Source: Diprion similis (Eukaryota > Arthropoda > Insecta > Hymenoptera > Diprionidae). From it: DNA of 64,000 bases. The stretch lies in NCBI RefSeq assembly GCF_021155765.1, contig NC_060111.1, positions 3,996,481 to 4,060,480 on the forward strand, in the 5' to 3' direction. Of the stretch, positions 12,724 through 26,973 are shown piece by piece (positions within the stretch are counted from its first letter, which is position 1; the number at the start of each line of letters is the position of its first letter). The translations under genes and the position numbers were made by a program. A model generated the notes under the pieces. It was not told where the DNA came from. It searched no databases and worked only from the letters and a program-made list of their open reading frames with translations.

Positions 12724-14436
12724 TATGTATGGATAATGTGTGGTAGCTAAAATTTGAAATAAGTTACTGCATACATACGGTAGAGATAAATTCTAACAAA
12801 ATGAGGCGTAATTTTTTATATATATATATATATCACAAATTTAACACGATCTGAAAATTTATTGATCATATTTTATATACGTGTATAATAATAATAACAA
12901 CAATAATAATGTATCACAATTTGTTACATAGTGATAATAACAATCATTTTTCACCAACGACATTAGATATATTTTCCTGAAGGTATTAAGTATGATTTAA
13001 TGAATTGAAAAAAAAAAATTCTAAATTTGCAAAATAACCATTCTTCTTAACGATAACATCGCGTTACTTTAATTTCTACTTTACAGATTAATCGCCTCTG
13101 CGGTAAGAGTTGCGTGCCTTGCGATGTAAATTATATATATACTATATATATATATATTTGCAAGAGTATATATAATGTGTACATAAAAAGGTGTGCAACA
13201 ATTATACGTCCAAACTGAGCAAATAATTAATGTATAAATATAACCTGGCTTAGCTTTACAGCGTGTGTGAAAGAAATATTGTTTAATATCGACCTGAAAT
13301 TTTAAAAATCGATAAAAGATTCAAGCTTGATCGAGAGAAAACTCAACACAATTTTTACTCACACCGATCGAATATTCTGATGACGAAAGGAAGTAAGAAT
13401 AAAAAAAAAAAAAAAAATAATTATTATTATTCAGTCGTAGAAGCTATAAAATTATTTTTATATAAATTTATTTATTCATTCAAATCAAATATCAGCAGAG
13501 CAGCAAAAACAATTTTTTACAAGTTTTCGATCCCTCAAAACGATCGATAAATTATATTATTATACAATAACGACGATATCGATTAGTTGACAGCGTATTA
13601 GAAATATGTATTATTGTTTATTTATTCTCTTTCGTTTATTTAATTATTATACATCGGGATTGTAATTAGCTTTAGTGCATTAAAAAAAACGAAAGTAAAA
13701 AGATTTGCGTAATAATATCTCTTTCTTTGTTAATTTTATTTATTTATAATTTGTTTGTTTATTTGATTTTTTTTTTTTTTCATTTTTAATTCGTCTCACC
13801 TCACCGCGACAAAAGTCATTGACGTTGAAATGAATTCGCGACACATAATATCATGTTACTGGTTTACGATTTGATAATATTCTATATATATATATATATC
13901 GGAACAAAGCAGCGCACGTGTAAGAAATTGTGTGTTACACGTATGTATAGGGCATTCAAAGGAATGTCATTGTCGTTCTTGGTGTAATAATTCAAGGTTT
14001 TACACGCACGCGTTCCCGTTGATCGAAGCAAATTTTAAAGGCCATTCTTCTACTTCTCTATCTCTATCTCTATATCTCTCTCTCTCTCTCCTTCTCCTTC
14101 TCCTTCTCCTTCTCCTTCTCGGATTTTAATCAACAAGCTCGGCGTTACGTACGTCTATATTCTATAATACAGCATGAGAGAAACGTGCCGTTTGACGATT
14201 GTAAAAGTAAAACATTGACGAATGAAATTTCACGCAGTCAGAAAAGAAAAACCGAAAGAGACGAGAAAAGAGCTACGACGATAAAAGTGAGAAGGATATC
14301 AAAAAAAAAAAAACAAAAGAGAAAGAAAATAAAGAATAGATGAAAGGACAACTCGTGAAATTAATTTATTGTTTAGAGAACGAAAGAACTATTTTATACA
14401 AGAATTTCAATATGTATAATAAAGTTGATATATATA

Positions 14437-14528
14437 ATACAGGGTGTCTAGTTATTTGTGTGGAAACGTAATTCCCTGAAAATTCTCTGATTTCATAATT
14501 TTTCCATGAATACTCGACACCCTGTATA
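14437..14528. repeat. Short MITE with ACAGGGTGTC termini, about 92 bp
   Basis: ACAGGGTGTCTAGT at 14,439-14,452 is mirrored by ACTCGACACCCTGTA at 14,512-14,526. The flanks are TA-rich, compatible with a TA target site as in Tc1/mariner-related MITEs. The interior carries two TTCCCTGA/TTCTCTGA-like words. No coding capacity. The superfamily assignment is inference. Confidence 0.65.
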
Positions 14529-14876
14529 TATATTATCTGTTTAACCCTTTGAGTCACACACATTATTTTTCTGAGTCATCTTTTATAAAAAGATAGTACT
14601 TCATAGTTTTCGGGATAGCTGATTCGAATATAAAATTATAGATTCTGAAAATTCAAGATGTTGGATGAAAATTTCAAATTTCATCGAAAATGCAGTTAAA
14701 AAAATCTGTGCAGAGGGTTTCGAGTTCGCTGATTGGATTCGTCATACCGAATTCTCAAAATCCGATTTCATATTGATTCGTAATCAGCGAGCCCAAAAGC
14801 TTATAATTTATACAAAATATGTAATTTCAGAAATTTCCGAAATTAGTAACGTTAACGCAACGACGCATCAGGGAAG

Positions 14877-14909
<33 letters not shown>

Positions 14910-15433
14910 CGTTATAGCGCAATTATTTTAGAATGACTCTCAGGTAGTCAGATTTAAAAAATAAGAGTAAATTTTTTTTTCATCAGTTTTACCTGAATTT
15001 CAGATATTCTTATAAGGGTGCGAAGTAACGATTTTTCATCCTTATTTTCTGTCACCGTTTAATTTATTCATTGTACCTGTTTAATAATTTCCCAATCATT
15101 TCTCTAGATATTTCAACGAACCCCGTGTTATTTTTTATATTCCGTAAGACAAAGATTGTTAAAAAATATATTTTCCTCGCTCTTCGATTTTCGTTCGTTT
15201 CTTCCCCCCTCTCTGAGAGAGTCGAATAAAATTTCATAACATTCTACTACCCACCAGAGTTTTTCCTCTTTTTCCTCGCGATATATGCTACATGCCCATG
15301 TTTTTAAGCGTTGCGCCCTTCAAATGGTAATCCTGGGGATCATCCGGTCTTGGGTAGCGTTAATTAATGCCTCCCCGCTTCTCTTCCCCTTCCTCCCTCC
15401 CTCCATCCATCCATCCACCCCCTTTTCCCCCTT

Positions 15434-15470
15434 ACTCACTCACTCACTCACTCACTCACTCACTCACTCA
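15434..15470. repeat. (ACTC)n tetranucleotide microsatellite
   Basis: About nine ACTC units. A similar, slightly interrupted CACT tract lies at about 7,930-7,964. Confidence 0.9.
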
Positions 15471-16432
15471 GTAACTCATGCGCTTGTGTAAATACATTCT
15501 AGAGAGTTTTAGGGTCGGGTTAAACGCATTCAAAGCCTCTTTGCTGCTAGTGCCTCTGCACAGAATTACGGTGAAGCAGCATAAAAATTATTTTCAAAAG
15601 AGAGTTTGTTAATACGCGTCGAGCAGTAAAAAAAAATCACACCGGTAAACAAAAATTATCAAGAAATTAAGGAATATCGGATAAAAATTATGAAAAACCT
15701 TCTTTCACACTCACGTTAAATTTATTTTTATCGTAAAGATGTGACTGTCGATTAATTATAATCGTTTTATGGTTAATAAAATTTGTTTTTTTTTGTACAA
15801 TCAAAATCTTGGCGAATTGACTAAGAAATTACATCAACGTAAAATGTTTATCCAAATTTTTTTCATACACACGGTCTACTGATCCGGATTGTAAAATCGA
15901 TATAATAACTTTTCATTTAGTTTATTATTAAATACTTGAATTTATTTTCTCGGTATATATATATATAAATACGTACATACGTACGTACTTGTTACATTAT
16001 TCTTTCATCTCTATTTGGTTGTTGCATTTAAGAATTTTTCTTCGACAACTACTATTTCATCGTAAGAATGAAAGAGGCCAAAAAAAAAAAAAGAGTTTTT
16101 TGCCAATATTTTCTACATCTGGATGTACAAAAATGTTTAGTACAGCGTTACACATATACTGCAAGTGCGTAATAACGTGGCGATGGTGTAATTTATGGTA
16201 GAAGATTATAGGTGGATAGAGAGACGTAATACGTTAGTTTCTAGATCGTAGATAAATAGAACGCGTTGTTGAGGAGAAGACACACGATATTATATACACA
16301 CTCGCCGTCTGTATTCCATATTCGTTGAAATTCATGAGAAGAATGATGAAGAAAAAAAGTGGTAAGAGGTGGAATGATAAATTGGATGTATCCATCCAAC
16401 AAGAATGTATAAAAAAAAAAAAAAACAAGCAT

Positions 16433-16455
16433 CAGCAGCAGCAGCAGCAGCAGCA
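16433..16455. repeat. (CAG)n microsatellite
   Basis: About eight CAG units preceded by poly(A). Confidence 0.9.
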
Positions 16456-17164
16456 ACAGAACACAGAAAAATGATGCATATGCGATTCGGCTTCTACGTA
16501 TCTACATAATACGTATACAATATATATACACCCGTTGTTCAAACGGAGTTTAAATTCCTAGTCTAACACACGTATATATATATACATATATATATATAAG
16601 TATAGTGGCAACATGGTTGGCCTGAAAACTTAGGGTGAAGGGTAAGTAAAAGTGGTGAGCAAAACAAAGCGAAGAGCAGCAGCTGGGGGTCCATTTTTAA
16701 ATCTCTAAGCGAGTGTGTGCGTGTGGTTGATGTTTTTTATTTTATTTTATTTTTTTTTGTTATTTCTTGCTTTCCCCTCGTAAAGAATAACGCGAGGTTT
16801 TTTGTACATCTTGGAGGTGGAAGTTGGTTACCGTTAATGCAGCGAAGAATTTTTAGGAAAGAGATTATCAGGCTGAAGTTTGTAATATTATTGCAACGAT
16901 GCGTATTTGGAAAAAAACAACGTTATTTTGCAAGTTTAAGATTCCTACTTGACATTTATTAAATTATTGATACAGCGCATCAACAAATACTCATATTTTG
17001 TAAATTCAAAATTCTTCCGGTATTCTAAAGGTTTTAAATAGTCATTTTTTTTGTTTCAAAGTGAAAATCGGAATTATTTTTTCCGATTTGATGAGAGACT
17101 ATAAAAAATAATAAGATTACATTCTTAAAATTTAACACATCCGGTGTTATTCTTAAGATATAAA

Positions 17165-17167
<3 letters not shown>

Positions 17168-17201
<34 letters not shown>
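17168..17201. repeat. (TA)n microsatellite
   Basis: About 17 TA units. Comparable TA runs occur repeatedly between 1.2 and 17.2 kb, for example near 3,418-3,448, 6,878, 7,165, 11,485 and 13,880. Confidence 0.9.
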
Positions 17202-17208
<7 letters not shown>

Positions 17209-17724
17209 TATTACTATTAACATCATCGTTGACGAATCATAAACAATCTTCCTAAATAATTCCGAGTAGGTATTTTCATCACTTTAATCAAGGTCCGTAT
17301 CAATGCCGCGACGATGACTAGGTATACAGACGAATCGAGAGTGAACTAGAATATTCAACGAGAGAAACATAAGCTAAACCTAAAAGAACTAGAAAAGCAG
17401 AAGAAGAGAAGAGGTAAACAAAAGAGGGAGGAGACGCGGCGCTTCTTAGATTACGGGGGCAAATTTTTCTCTCTCATTCTCATGGAAAATTATATGGGAA
17501 ATGGGAAACGGCGAGGCGGATGACGGATGGCTGTCACGATCGAATCAAATCGTCGGACGCGGCGCTGGCTGACAACTCGCAGCAGCCTTTTGCCTGGGCG
17601 TAAAAGTTTGACCGCTAGAAGCGGTGATTCACACGGTCAGTCAGGACTAGAAGTACTAGAACTAGACTCACTCAGAGCGGAGGTTCGGAGCGGCGGGTAA
17701 AAGGAAAAAGGTTGGTATACTCAC

Positions 17725-17794
17725 CGCTTTCGATGTAGGGGACGAGTAGCAGCAGGAAGATGACGTATCCGCACTCACTGAACATCGTAACCAT
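17725..17794 (-). CDS. First coding exon (signal peptide) of an unidentified minus-strand gene
   Basis: Reading leftwards from the ATG at 17,794, the exon encodes 23 complete codons and ends in phase 1 at a strong donor (GTGAGTATAC). The peptide begins M-V-T-M-F-S-E-C-G-Y and continues with a hydrophobic core (VIFLLLLVPYI), the form of a secretory signal peptide. A second in-frame ATG at 17,785 would give a tighter signal peptide. CpG-rich sequence with promoter-like motifs lies upstream (18.2-18.6 kb). No downstream exon is recognisable in the 17.7 kb to the left, so the gene must have a very long first intron, or this call is wrong. Long first introns after a signal-peptide exon are common in insect cell-surface receptor and adhesion genes, but I cannot name the family. 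Confidence 0.5.
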
Positions 17795-18292
17795 CGCTCG
17801 TCTTATTATTATCACAGAGAACGAATTCGCGTTATCGTCCACCACTATCACTCGTTTATTTTTTTATTTATTTATTTTTTTATTATTATTATTAACACAC
17901 GAACCCTCCGCCTTTTTCTTCTTCTTCTTCTTCTTCTGCTCCCTTTTGAACACAGCACTCACTCGTCGTGTTGTTGTTGTGGCTGTCGCTGTCGTGACGA
18001 ACTTGAGATATTCCCGTTTGTTCACTGAAAACTTATAACAACCACCACCGTTTTCACCACGGAATTATTTTCCACCGAACACCGCACGCCTAAGCCATGA
18101 TCACCAGCTTTAATTAGTACACGGTTTACAGCTGACCGACCGACCGACCCAACCAACGAACCCACCTACGTATCCTCAACACATCGCTACCCGTCGATTC
18201 TGATACTGACGGCAACCTTTGTCTCGCGTTCAACGCTCTCCGCGCAGGCGTCAACGCCATCTTTAATCAAAATGGCCGACGAGGTATTGCCG

Positions 18293-18300
18293 TGACGTCA
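18293..18300. promoter_or_regulatory. Palindromic CRE-type site TGACGTCA
   Basis: The exact 8-base CRE/ATF palindrome lies in a CpG-rich block about 500 bases upstream of the minus-strand signal-peptide exon. An AAAATGGCCGAC word (18,269-18,280) resembling a YY1-type site is adjacent. The regulatory role is inferred from position and motif only. Confidence 0.35.
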
Positions 18301-18519
18301 TACGGCTGAAACGTCAACAAGCCGCGTCTTCGACCGGCGACCGAATAGAATGATACGTTTGCATACACTCGGAGCACCTCCGAGAACTTTCGTCATGTTG
18401 AAGTTAGTAACGTTATTGCGAATATTCAAGCTAAGGAAAAACTGTTCTGTAATTTTCGGCGAAATAGCGAAAGAAAGAGATATGTGCTGGTTATAATTTG
18501 TCTCTTTCACTCTACATCT

Positions 18520-18550
18520 GATTGGCCGATACGCTACCTCTCAGCCAATC
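18520..18550. promoter_or_regulatory. Inverted pair of CCAAT-box motifs
   Basis: GATTGGC at 18,520-18,526 and GCCAATC at 18,544-18,550 form an inverted pair in the divergent intergenic region, a common arrangement for NF-Y-type sites in bidirectional promoters. Functional assignment is inference. Confidence 0.35.
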
Positions 18551-19603
18551 AAATGCGGAGTGAGAGAGACGGAGATACCGTAATATTTCTCCCTCTCTCT
18601 TTCTCGCAGTCTTTCTCGTCATTTCGGCTACATTTTTTTCGATGTCGATGGGACGGGTAGCCTCTTCCAGTAGTATATGATTTAAGGCAATCTTTTGACC
18701 AGTCACAATAGTAGGGCGCAAAAAACACGATCAGTCTGGGGTGCGTTCCGAAATTATGTGGTCATGCTAAAAACTCCCTAGGACAGAAGCAGACCCGATG
18801 AAAGAGATAAAATATTGTTGACAGCACTGGCAGCTAACATCGCAACGCATCCCTGATTTATAACAACTGACAGTTGTCGTTTATTTCGACTGAACTCTGC
18901 TTACATTTGAATTCAGTGTTCATTTCCCGTCGCACCTTGTTGTACTACATACTTTTGATCACCGACTGATAGAATAACCCGAAGAAACGTTCTAAAGTCC
19001 CCACCTAGTACCGCTGGCTCCCGTCAGGGTGTGTTCTGTTTCCGAAACAATCGGCGATCGAGACCAAAAACAAATGAAAGCAGCTTCAATAATTTAAAAA
19101 ATCTCATGTATTTTCCATATTTTATGATGTCTACACTCACTGCATGTCTTTCATAACCTATTGTAGAAATGCTGGAGCGCCCTTTGACCAGATGCAAATT
19201 TTTGTTTCTTCGAACGTCTTCGTACAAAAATACCTTTTGGCTCGGCCGCAGTCGTCTAAAAACATCTGAAAGGGAGGCAAATTGTGTAAAGTTGAGCGAT
19301 GCGTGGCTATTTTTAATTCGAGGGGCAGGACCCGGAGTATTTTGAAGCTCGATTCAGAGACGAGGCGAGACTGAGAGGCGCGCACGGCGGTCGCCGAGGG
19401 TATCAACACTCTGTCGCGTGCAGAATAACCTGGAGCTGCGGACCGGACAGCCGGGTTCAGCGTTCTGCAGCGCGGCCGAACGTCTCAGGCGTTAATTATT
19501 TTTAATAAGCGTTAATTGGCCTCGTTGACTCGAGCAACCTCGATGTATTCTTGTTAGAAACGAATTACAAGTCATCCGTATCTCTGTCTCCCTCTCCTCC
19601 GAC

Positions 19604-21913
<2,310 letters not shown>

Positions 21914-22120
21914 AGAAAAATTTCTGGCAGGCCTAGATATATTAGCGCTCAAAGACCGATCGACAAAAGACGAAGTGAAATTAAATATCACTTGACAATT
22001 TCAACTACTCGTTTTCATTCATCATAATTTATATACCACTGTTCACCGTCCGGTGAAAATCATTGTACAAAAGTCGAGACACATTACTATAAGTGACCTA
22101 TGTATAAATATACGATGTAT

Positions 22121-22126
22121 AATAAA
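22121..22126 (+). terminator. TMEM161 polyadenylation signal candidate
   Basis: AATAAA about 210 bases past the stop, followed by a second AATAAA at 22,172-22,177. Confidence 0.5.
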
Positions 22127-22910
22127 CAACGAACATAATATTTATATCGATAGTTTTGAAGAAATGTAAAAAATAAATTGAAACTGCAAATAGTATTTAT
22201 ATTATTATTACTGTAAATTTTTATTTTATTTTGTAAAATCTTATCAACGCGCAAATATTTGTATTAATCAGCTGCTTGTCAGCACCTTTTCGTCTCAGCG
22301 AAATATTCGTAATTAGCGCTTCTGGTTGCCTGCGGGAAAAATGCTTCATATTATCACAACCGGATAGGTTGACCTAACGAACGGGTTGCATAGAGTATAG
22401 GCGTAAGATTCAAATATCCATCACTAAACCAGAATATTTTATATCTTTTTTTTAGCACTCTCTACCAATTGTGTATTAAACTATGTTTTATTTTTCATTA
22501 TCAAGATCTTCAGAGCATCCGTTTCACTACAAACATTCCTACATAAATTGTACTGTTTTAATTTTTGATGACTGGTCAGGTTGCGCCTAATGATAGACTA
22601 TTCCGTTCGCACAGGTCAATAATCGATTTTTAAAATCATCATCAAGGACAGAATTCGTGACTTGAAAATATTTCCAAACACATGCGATACCAAAAACCAC
22701 ATGAAATACATTTTGAAGTTTAATTAAATGACATGGTTTGAAACGGAGAATCGATTGCGAGAGAACCCAAGCTTGAAATACCAAAGGTTTTGACATTACA
22801 GCTTACAAAGTAAAAATAAAACTAGTCGTGTTTCCTTTTACTTTCCAAACGCAATTCGTCAGTTTCTCATAAATCCTCTCAGGTTTAAATTTTTGCAAAA
22901 AATACAACTT

Positions 22911-22916
22911 TTTATT
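22911..22916 (-). terminator. Gustatory receptor polyadenylation signal candidate
   Basis: TTTATT on the plus strand (AATAAA on the gene strand), about 20 bases past the stop codon. Confidence 0.4.
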
Positions 22917-22935
22917 CTATTTCATTCGTTTTTAT

Positions 22936-25548
22936 CTAACTATCCGCAGCCGTTGAGTTATAGATGTCAAATGGTTCAGTTGTATTAGACATGCTGGCGG
23001 TGAGGCCCAAGTTTGTCGACTTTCGGTCCGGTTGGTAAAACTGAATCAAGATAATCAGGTACGTCGTGATGACCCCAACGAACTGCAAAGCAAAAAAAAG
23101 ACTATAAACACTCACAGTTAATATTTCGAAGATGTAACAAATTCAAATTACTTTTTTGTGTTTTTCCAATAAATTTTACTCGGATCAAATATTTCCATTG
23201 TATATTTACGACAAATAGTCATTTACGTTATCCTAAATCATTTTACAAGAGTGTAGAGAAAATTTTAGGATCCAGACTTACGCCTTGCAGAAGCGCGTTG
23301 TTGAGTTCAAAAAAATGGCAGGCACTGAAAGACACGCGATTTTGTTGCAGCTGTGAGGAAAAATGAGCGATTTCGTTCTGCACGCAGGATCCTTCGTAGG
23401 TTTTTGCTTCCGGTTGGTAGCTCAGTGACCGTCTGTTATTATGCACCCCGGTGTTATTGTACAGACGTTTGTTCGTTAGCTGATTGTTCTTAAGCCCGAC
23501 CTCATGGATCAGGATTCCCGTCGATGTTGCCTCGCGGCAGGTGAAAGTGCACACGAAACAATTCAGAGCAAACTGAGTCGCATAAACGATCCAAATCACG
23601 TTGTTTATCATTATAAATCCAAAATTCAATTCCACAACCCCTATGTAGATTCTGAACAGCGTAGCCAAGACCATCATGAACGAGTTTGCAGAGCTCAAAA
23701 GCAAGTGCGTACCGTGAACTTTGTTCACTATGCTGACCAGTCCACAGATTTCTGAGGAATTAACGGTTTGCATAATTGTCAATTTCAAGATTATTGTTTT
23801 CTGGTAATACTCAGGAGCATTTAAGGGATTTTAGGCATTTTTCTAAGTGAGATAAAAAAGAAATAAAGAAAAACATTTTTATCATCCATTTTTCACGAGA
23901 CCTTTATTGATGTTCCAAGAATAGGAAAAATATTCGTCAAAAAATAAAAATCAAAAATACAAAAAGTTACAGGGTGATAAAGTGGGGGCTACAAAAAAAA
24001 ATTTTTAATATTGAAATTATGCGTATGAATAAAAGATATTGATATTTCACTTTCAAATTTCTTGGCGAACGATGGAAAATCTAGCAGATTTATACGTTTA
24101 TGACGACAAATTTCATTCAGAAAGATATATTTCACAAATTATACACCAAAACAGAATTGAGTGCCTTTCAGTAGGCAATTCATTATTGCAATTTGCTGAT
24201 AAATATCGACATCAGGGTGATTTTGTAAAATTGAATACTGAACTGTGCCAACATGATAAGAAAAAGTGTCTCAGTAGGACCGTAGTAAACAATATTCTGC
24301 AGATAATGAACAACCGTAGACTAAAATCGAACAACTATCTACTAGATTTTTCAGCATCTCCGGATGATTTAAAGTGAAGCATTGATATCCACGTTTTAGT
24401 TTATGGTTTCGGTATTTTCTGTTCTCTGTGTTTCGGAAAAAAAAAACTTAGCAAATTTCGAATTCATTAATTTGATCAATATATCAACTTAGTATGGTTA
24501 TCTGTTAAAAAATCGACCGACTACCCTAAAAAAAAAAAAGAAAATCATTTCCAGATTAATAGTCCAGTCAAAATAAGTCTGAATTAAAAATATTCGGAAG
24601 ACGGCTGCATTTTTGTGTATCGGAATTTTATCAAGTAGTTTTTGATCTTCATAGTCAGCGTTTCGAGAGAACACGCAAATTTGCCGTTTTTTTTAGTTTC
24701 CCTCAAAAACTGCAATCTATAGATGAGAAATATATAACGAGGTTCAGCCATATTCCGAATACTTTTAACTCACATCTATTTTGACTATACTATAAACATC
24801 TCGTTCAAAATATTGAAAAACAAAAAAAATAAGAAACATTCAAAAGGTCAAAAAAGAACGAACCATGATGCAGCTCCCTGAGTCGTTGGATCTTGAGGAC
24901 GATCCAGGGCGCGGCGTACGAGTCTCCGATCTGCTTAATGAGTTTATTGACAATTTTAAACCTCTGGTGAACCGTGGAGACAACGACGTCGAACCAAAAG
25001 TTTGAGATGAGTGACTGAGCTATCGTGTAATAGACGAGTAGATCCGAGGTGAATATCTGCGTGGGATCGGTCAGCTTGTAGTACAAGATATGAGAGACGG
25101 CTGAAATGGGACCCATAAGTATGGTGAGGCCTAGGGCAAAGCTCTGCTTGACTTTGGTGGAGCGATCGTCGAAGGACGTTTCCCTCCGTATCTTCCTGTC
25201 AAGGTGATCGATCCTCTCGATGAATTTCTCCCAACTTTTCTTATGGATCACGCCGAGAAATACGTAATAATAGGACGTGACGTAGGTGACAGCCTTGTTC
25301 ATGTAGTACATTATCTTGAACATCTCGCTCGGCAGGATGTTCCCGATGGTGAAGAAGTCGATTATCCCGTAGGCTATTACCACCGAGCACACCGTGAAGT
25401 GGAAGAGCCTTATCAGGATCGAGCACTTCTTCCAGCCTCCGATTCTACCGGCTCCAGCTCCCATCAGCCAGCAGAACCAATTGAGCGGCTTCAGCATCTG
25501 TTTGAACGTCTTTGGTTCCTTGAAGACGACGTCTATGTCTTCCGTCAT
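22936..25548 (-). CDS. Gustatory receptor, insect 7-transmembrane chemoreceptor family
   Basis: Three exons in gene order (25548-24864, 23751-23282, 23082-22936) join in phases 1 and 0 to give 433 aa, typical for insect gustatory receptors (about 350-450). Exon 1 encodes 228 residues with several hydrophobic segments. Exon 2 begins EICGLVSIVNKVHG, continues with two further hydrophobic stretches, then a long polar loop and FSACHFFELNN. Exon 3 begins FVGVITTYLIILIQFYQ, containing the diagnostic TYhhhhhQF motif of transmembrane helix 7 (residues 392-400), followed by a tail of about 33 residues with N-glycosylation-like NTT and NST sites. Such proteins are ligand-gated cation channels with intracellular N-termini in taste neurons. 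The ligand class cannot be told from sequence. Intron 1 (1.1 kb) carries an inverted-repeat element and a small plus-strand frame. Confidence 0.93.
24072..24377 (+). CDS. Hypothetical 101-residue ORF inside gustatory receptor intron 1, opposite strand
   Basis: The frame opens at ATG 24,072 (MENLADLYVYDDKF) and closes at TGA 24,377. Its composition is mixed and non-repetitive, with four cysteine or histidine clusters and a basic patch (HDKKKC), unlike most random frames here. No signal peptide, membrane segment or family motif is visible, and no splice partner was found. It could be a nested gene, a fragment of a mobile element or chance. I do not recognise it. Confidence 0.2.
   Translation: MENLADLYVYDDKFHSERYISQIIHQNRIECLSVGNSLLQFADKYRHQGDFVKLNTELCQHDKKKCLSRTVVNNILQIMNNRRLKSNNYLLDFSASPDDLK
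24559..24793. repeat. MITE-like inverted repeat in gustatory receptor intron 1
   Basis: ATAGTCCAGTCAAAATAAGT at 24,559 onward (arm to about 24,600) is mirrored by an arm at 24,750-24,793 ending CTATTTTGACTATACTAT. The arms are about 43 bases with scattered mismatches, and the internal 150 bases are non-coding. A related single arm (CTATTTTGACTGAACTA) occurs near 41,890-41,910. Confidence 0.6.
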
Positions 25549-26486
25549 TTTTAAGGGTAGTGTGTTCGGAGCCGTCAGAGCTTAGCATTTCACTGAAACT
25601 TTGGCGAACATTTAGCCAGCTGCACGAGTTCGTTCGCAGTTATGCGCAATTCTTGTTCGCACGAAAGCTTATCCTTGCCGCTGATCTGCAGTCCAACGGT
25701 TAGGCACATGTAACATGAATCTTTTATCCCCCACATTATGGGGATTAAATTTTTTTTCCATGCGACCTATTACTCCTTCAGAATAAAGCCTCGAAAATTG
25801 TTTCATTTTTGAAGGATACTTGATAGTTTGGAATTCGGTTTCTCCAGATTTGTTTGTTACTTTTACAATTGAAAATGGTATTTTAACCGCGATAGCTTTG
25901 ACTTTCTTTTGCTTTTTTTTTTTATTTATTTTTTTTTTTTTTTATCAGGATACGACAATTTTTACACCATGACAACGCAGTAATCAGGCTAATTACTTGA
26001 GACGAGTTATAATAAGTACTCGTGAATAATTAAGTAACCAGGTAACCAGATTATTTTTAAAGGGGGCAAACAGTGCGGAATTCGACTAATTGTTTCGTAG
26101 AAATAATTAGGGATACACGTATTGTTGTTGTTTTTTCTTGTGTGTTTTTTTTCCAATCTACTTTCATTTCGCGAATCGTTCATCGTCGTTTATAACGCGA
26201 ATATTACATATACAGCAATGGTTTAATATAAAACGAGCTTTATTTGCCCAACGACTATATTACAATTTATCATACAATAAACATTTAAAATAGGGGTTAA
26301 AACGATAACAGCTCATGTATAGGTATAATAATTATTTGATAAACGTCACAAGGTATATATACTGTATATATATATATACACACACACATATGTAATTTTT
26401 TATACATATGTATGTGTATTTATGTAGCTGAAATGATATGATTACGAACATTGCTTACGGCCATTGCGATATACGATATACATAAT

Positions 26487-26490
<4 letters not shown>

Positions 26491-26538
<48 letters not shown>
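26491..26538. repeat. (AT)n microsatellite, 24 units
   Basis: An uninterrupted 48-base AT run, the longest dinucleotide tract noticed in the window. Confidence 0.95.
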
Positions 26539-26541
<3 letters not shown>

Positions 26542-26931
26542 ATGTATATAGTTATTATATATCCAACAGTCTCGATACGCAGCACGAATTATATATCAAA
26601 GTGATTCGGTTGTTGCTCGAATTTGTTGCAATAATCTTTTCCCCCCATTTGTTGTTTTATTAATATAATTTTTTTTTTTTTAAATCTTTTTCTCGAAAAA
26701 GGCAGCACAAGTTACTCGAACGATATATTATTATGAATAATCGGTTAATAATTACTCTGTGGATACGCAATACATATCATTATACATATAAATGCTGTTG
26801 TATAATTCGACCTCGTACTATAAAACGATTTACTTATTTTATCATGCATTTCGAGTCCAGCGATCGAGGAGATTCAGTGCCCTTTTTTTAATTTCTTCAA
26901 ATTTCTCCCGATTGCTGATATTTTGCGGCTT

Positions 26932-26933
<2 letters not shown>

Positions 26934-26973
<40 letters not shown>
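26934..26973. repeat. Poly(T) tract of 40
   Basis: An uninterrupted T run, far longer than the neighbouring tracts. Confidence 0.9.

Larger units (their letters stand above)
1..17724. other. Gene-poor, repeat-dense left region, probably intron of the minus-strand gene starting at 17.8 kb
   Basis: No open frame here has both non-repetitive composition and plausible splice sites; the longer frames run through poly(T), (TTA)n, (GA)n, (CAG)n or (TA)n tracts. The sequence is very AT-rich, with dozens of homopolymer runs of 15-25 bases and TA runs of 15-30 bases. Inverted-repeat elements are listed separately. Because a signal-peptide exon with a good donor at 17,725 splices leftwards on the minus strand, I infer that most of this stretch is its first intron. 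No partner exon was found, so the gene's next exon probably lies left of the window. Confidence 0.45.
17795..19603. other. Probable bidirectional promoter and 5' UTR interval between the signal-peptide exon and TMEM161
   Basis: This gap is less AT-rich and more CpG-rich than its left neighbour. It has (CTT)n and GTTGTTG tracts near 17.9 kb, and the promoter-like motifs are listed separately. The 5' untranslated exons of both divergent genes presumably lie here. No coding frame in it looks genuine. Confidence 0.45.
21914..22935. other. Convergent 3' flanks of TMEM161 and the gustatory receptor
   Basis: This holds the TMEM161 3' UTR with AATAAA signals at 22,121 and 22,172, then AT-rich spacer up to the receptor stop. 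No coding frame is supported. Confidence 0.6.

Noticed and set aside
25204-25554. 116-codon plus-strand frame
   Set aside because: Antisense shadow of gustatory receptor exon 1.
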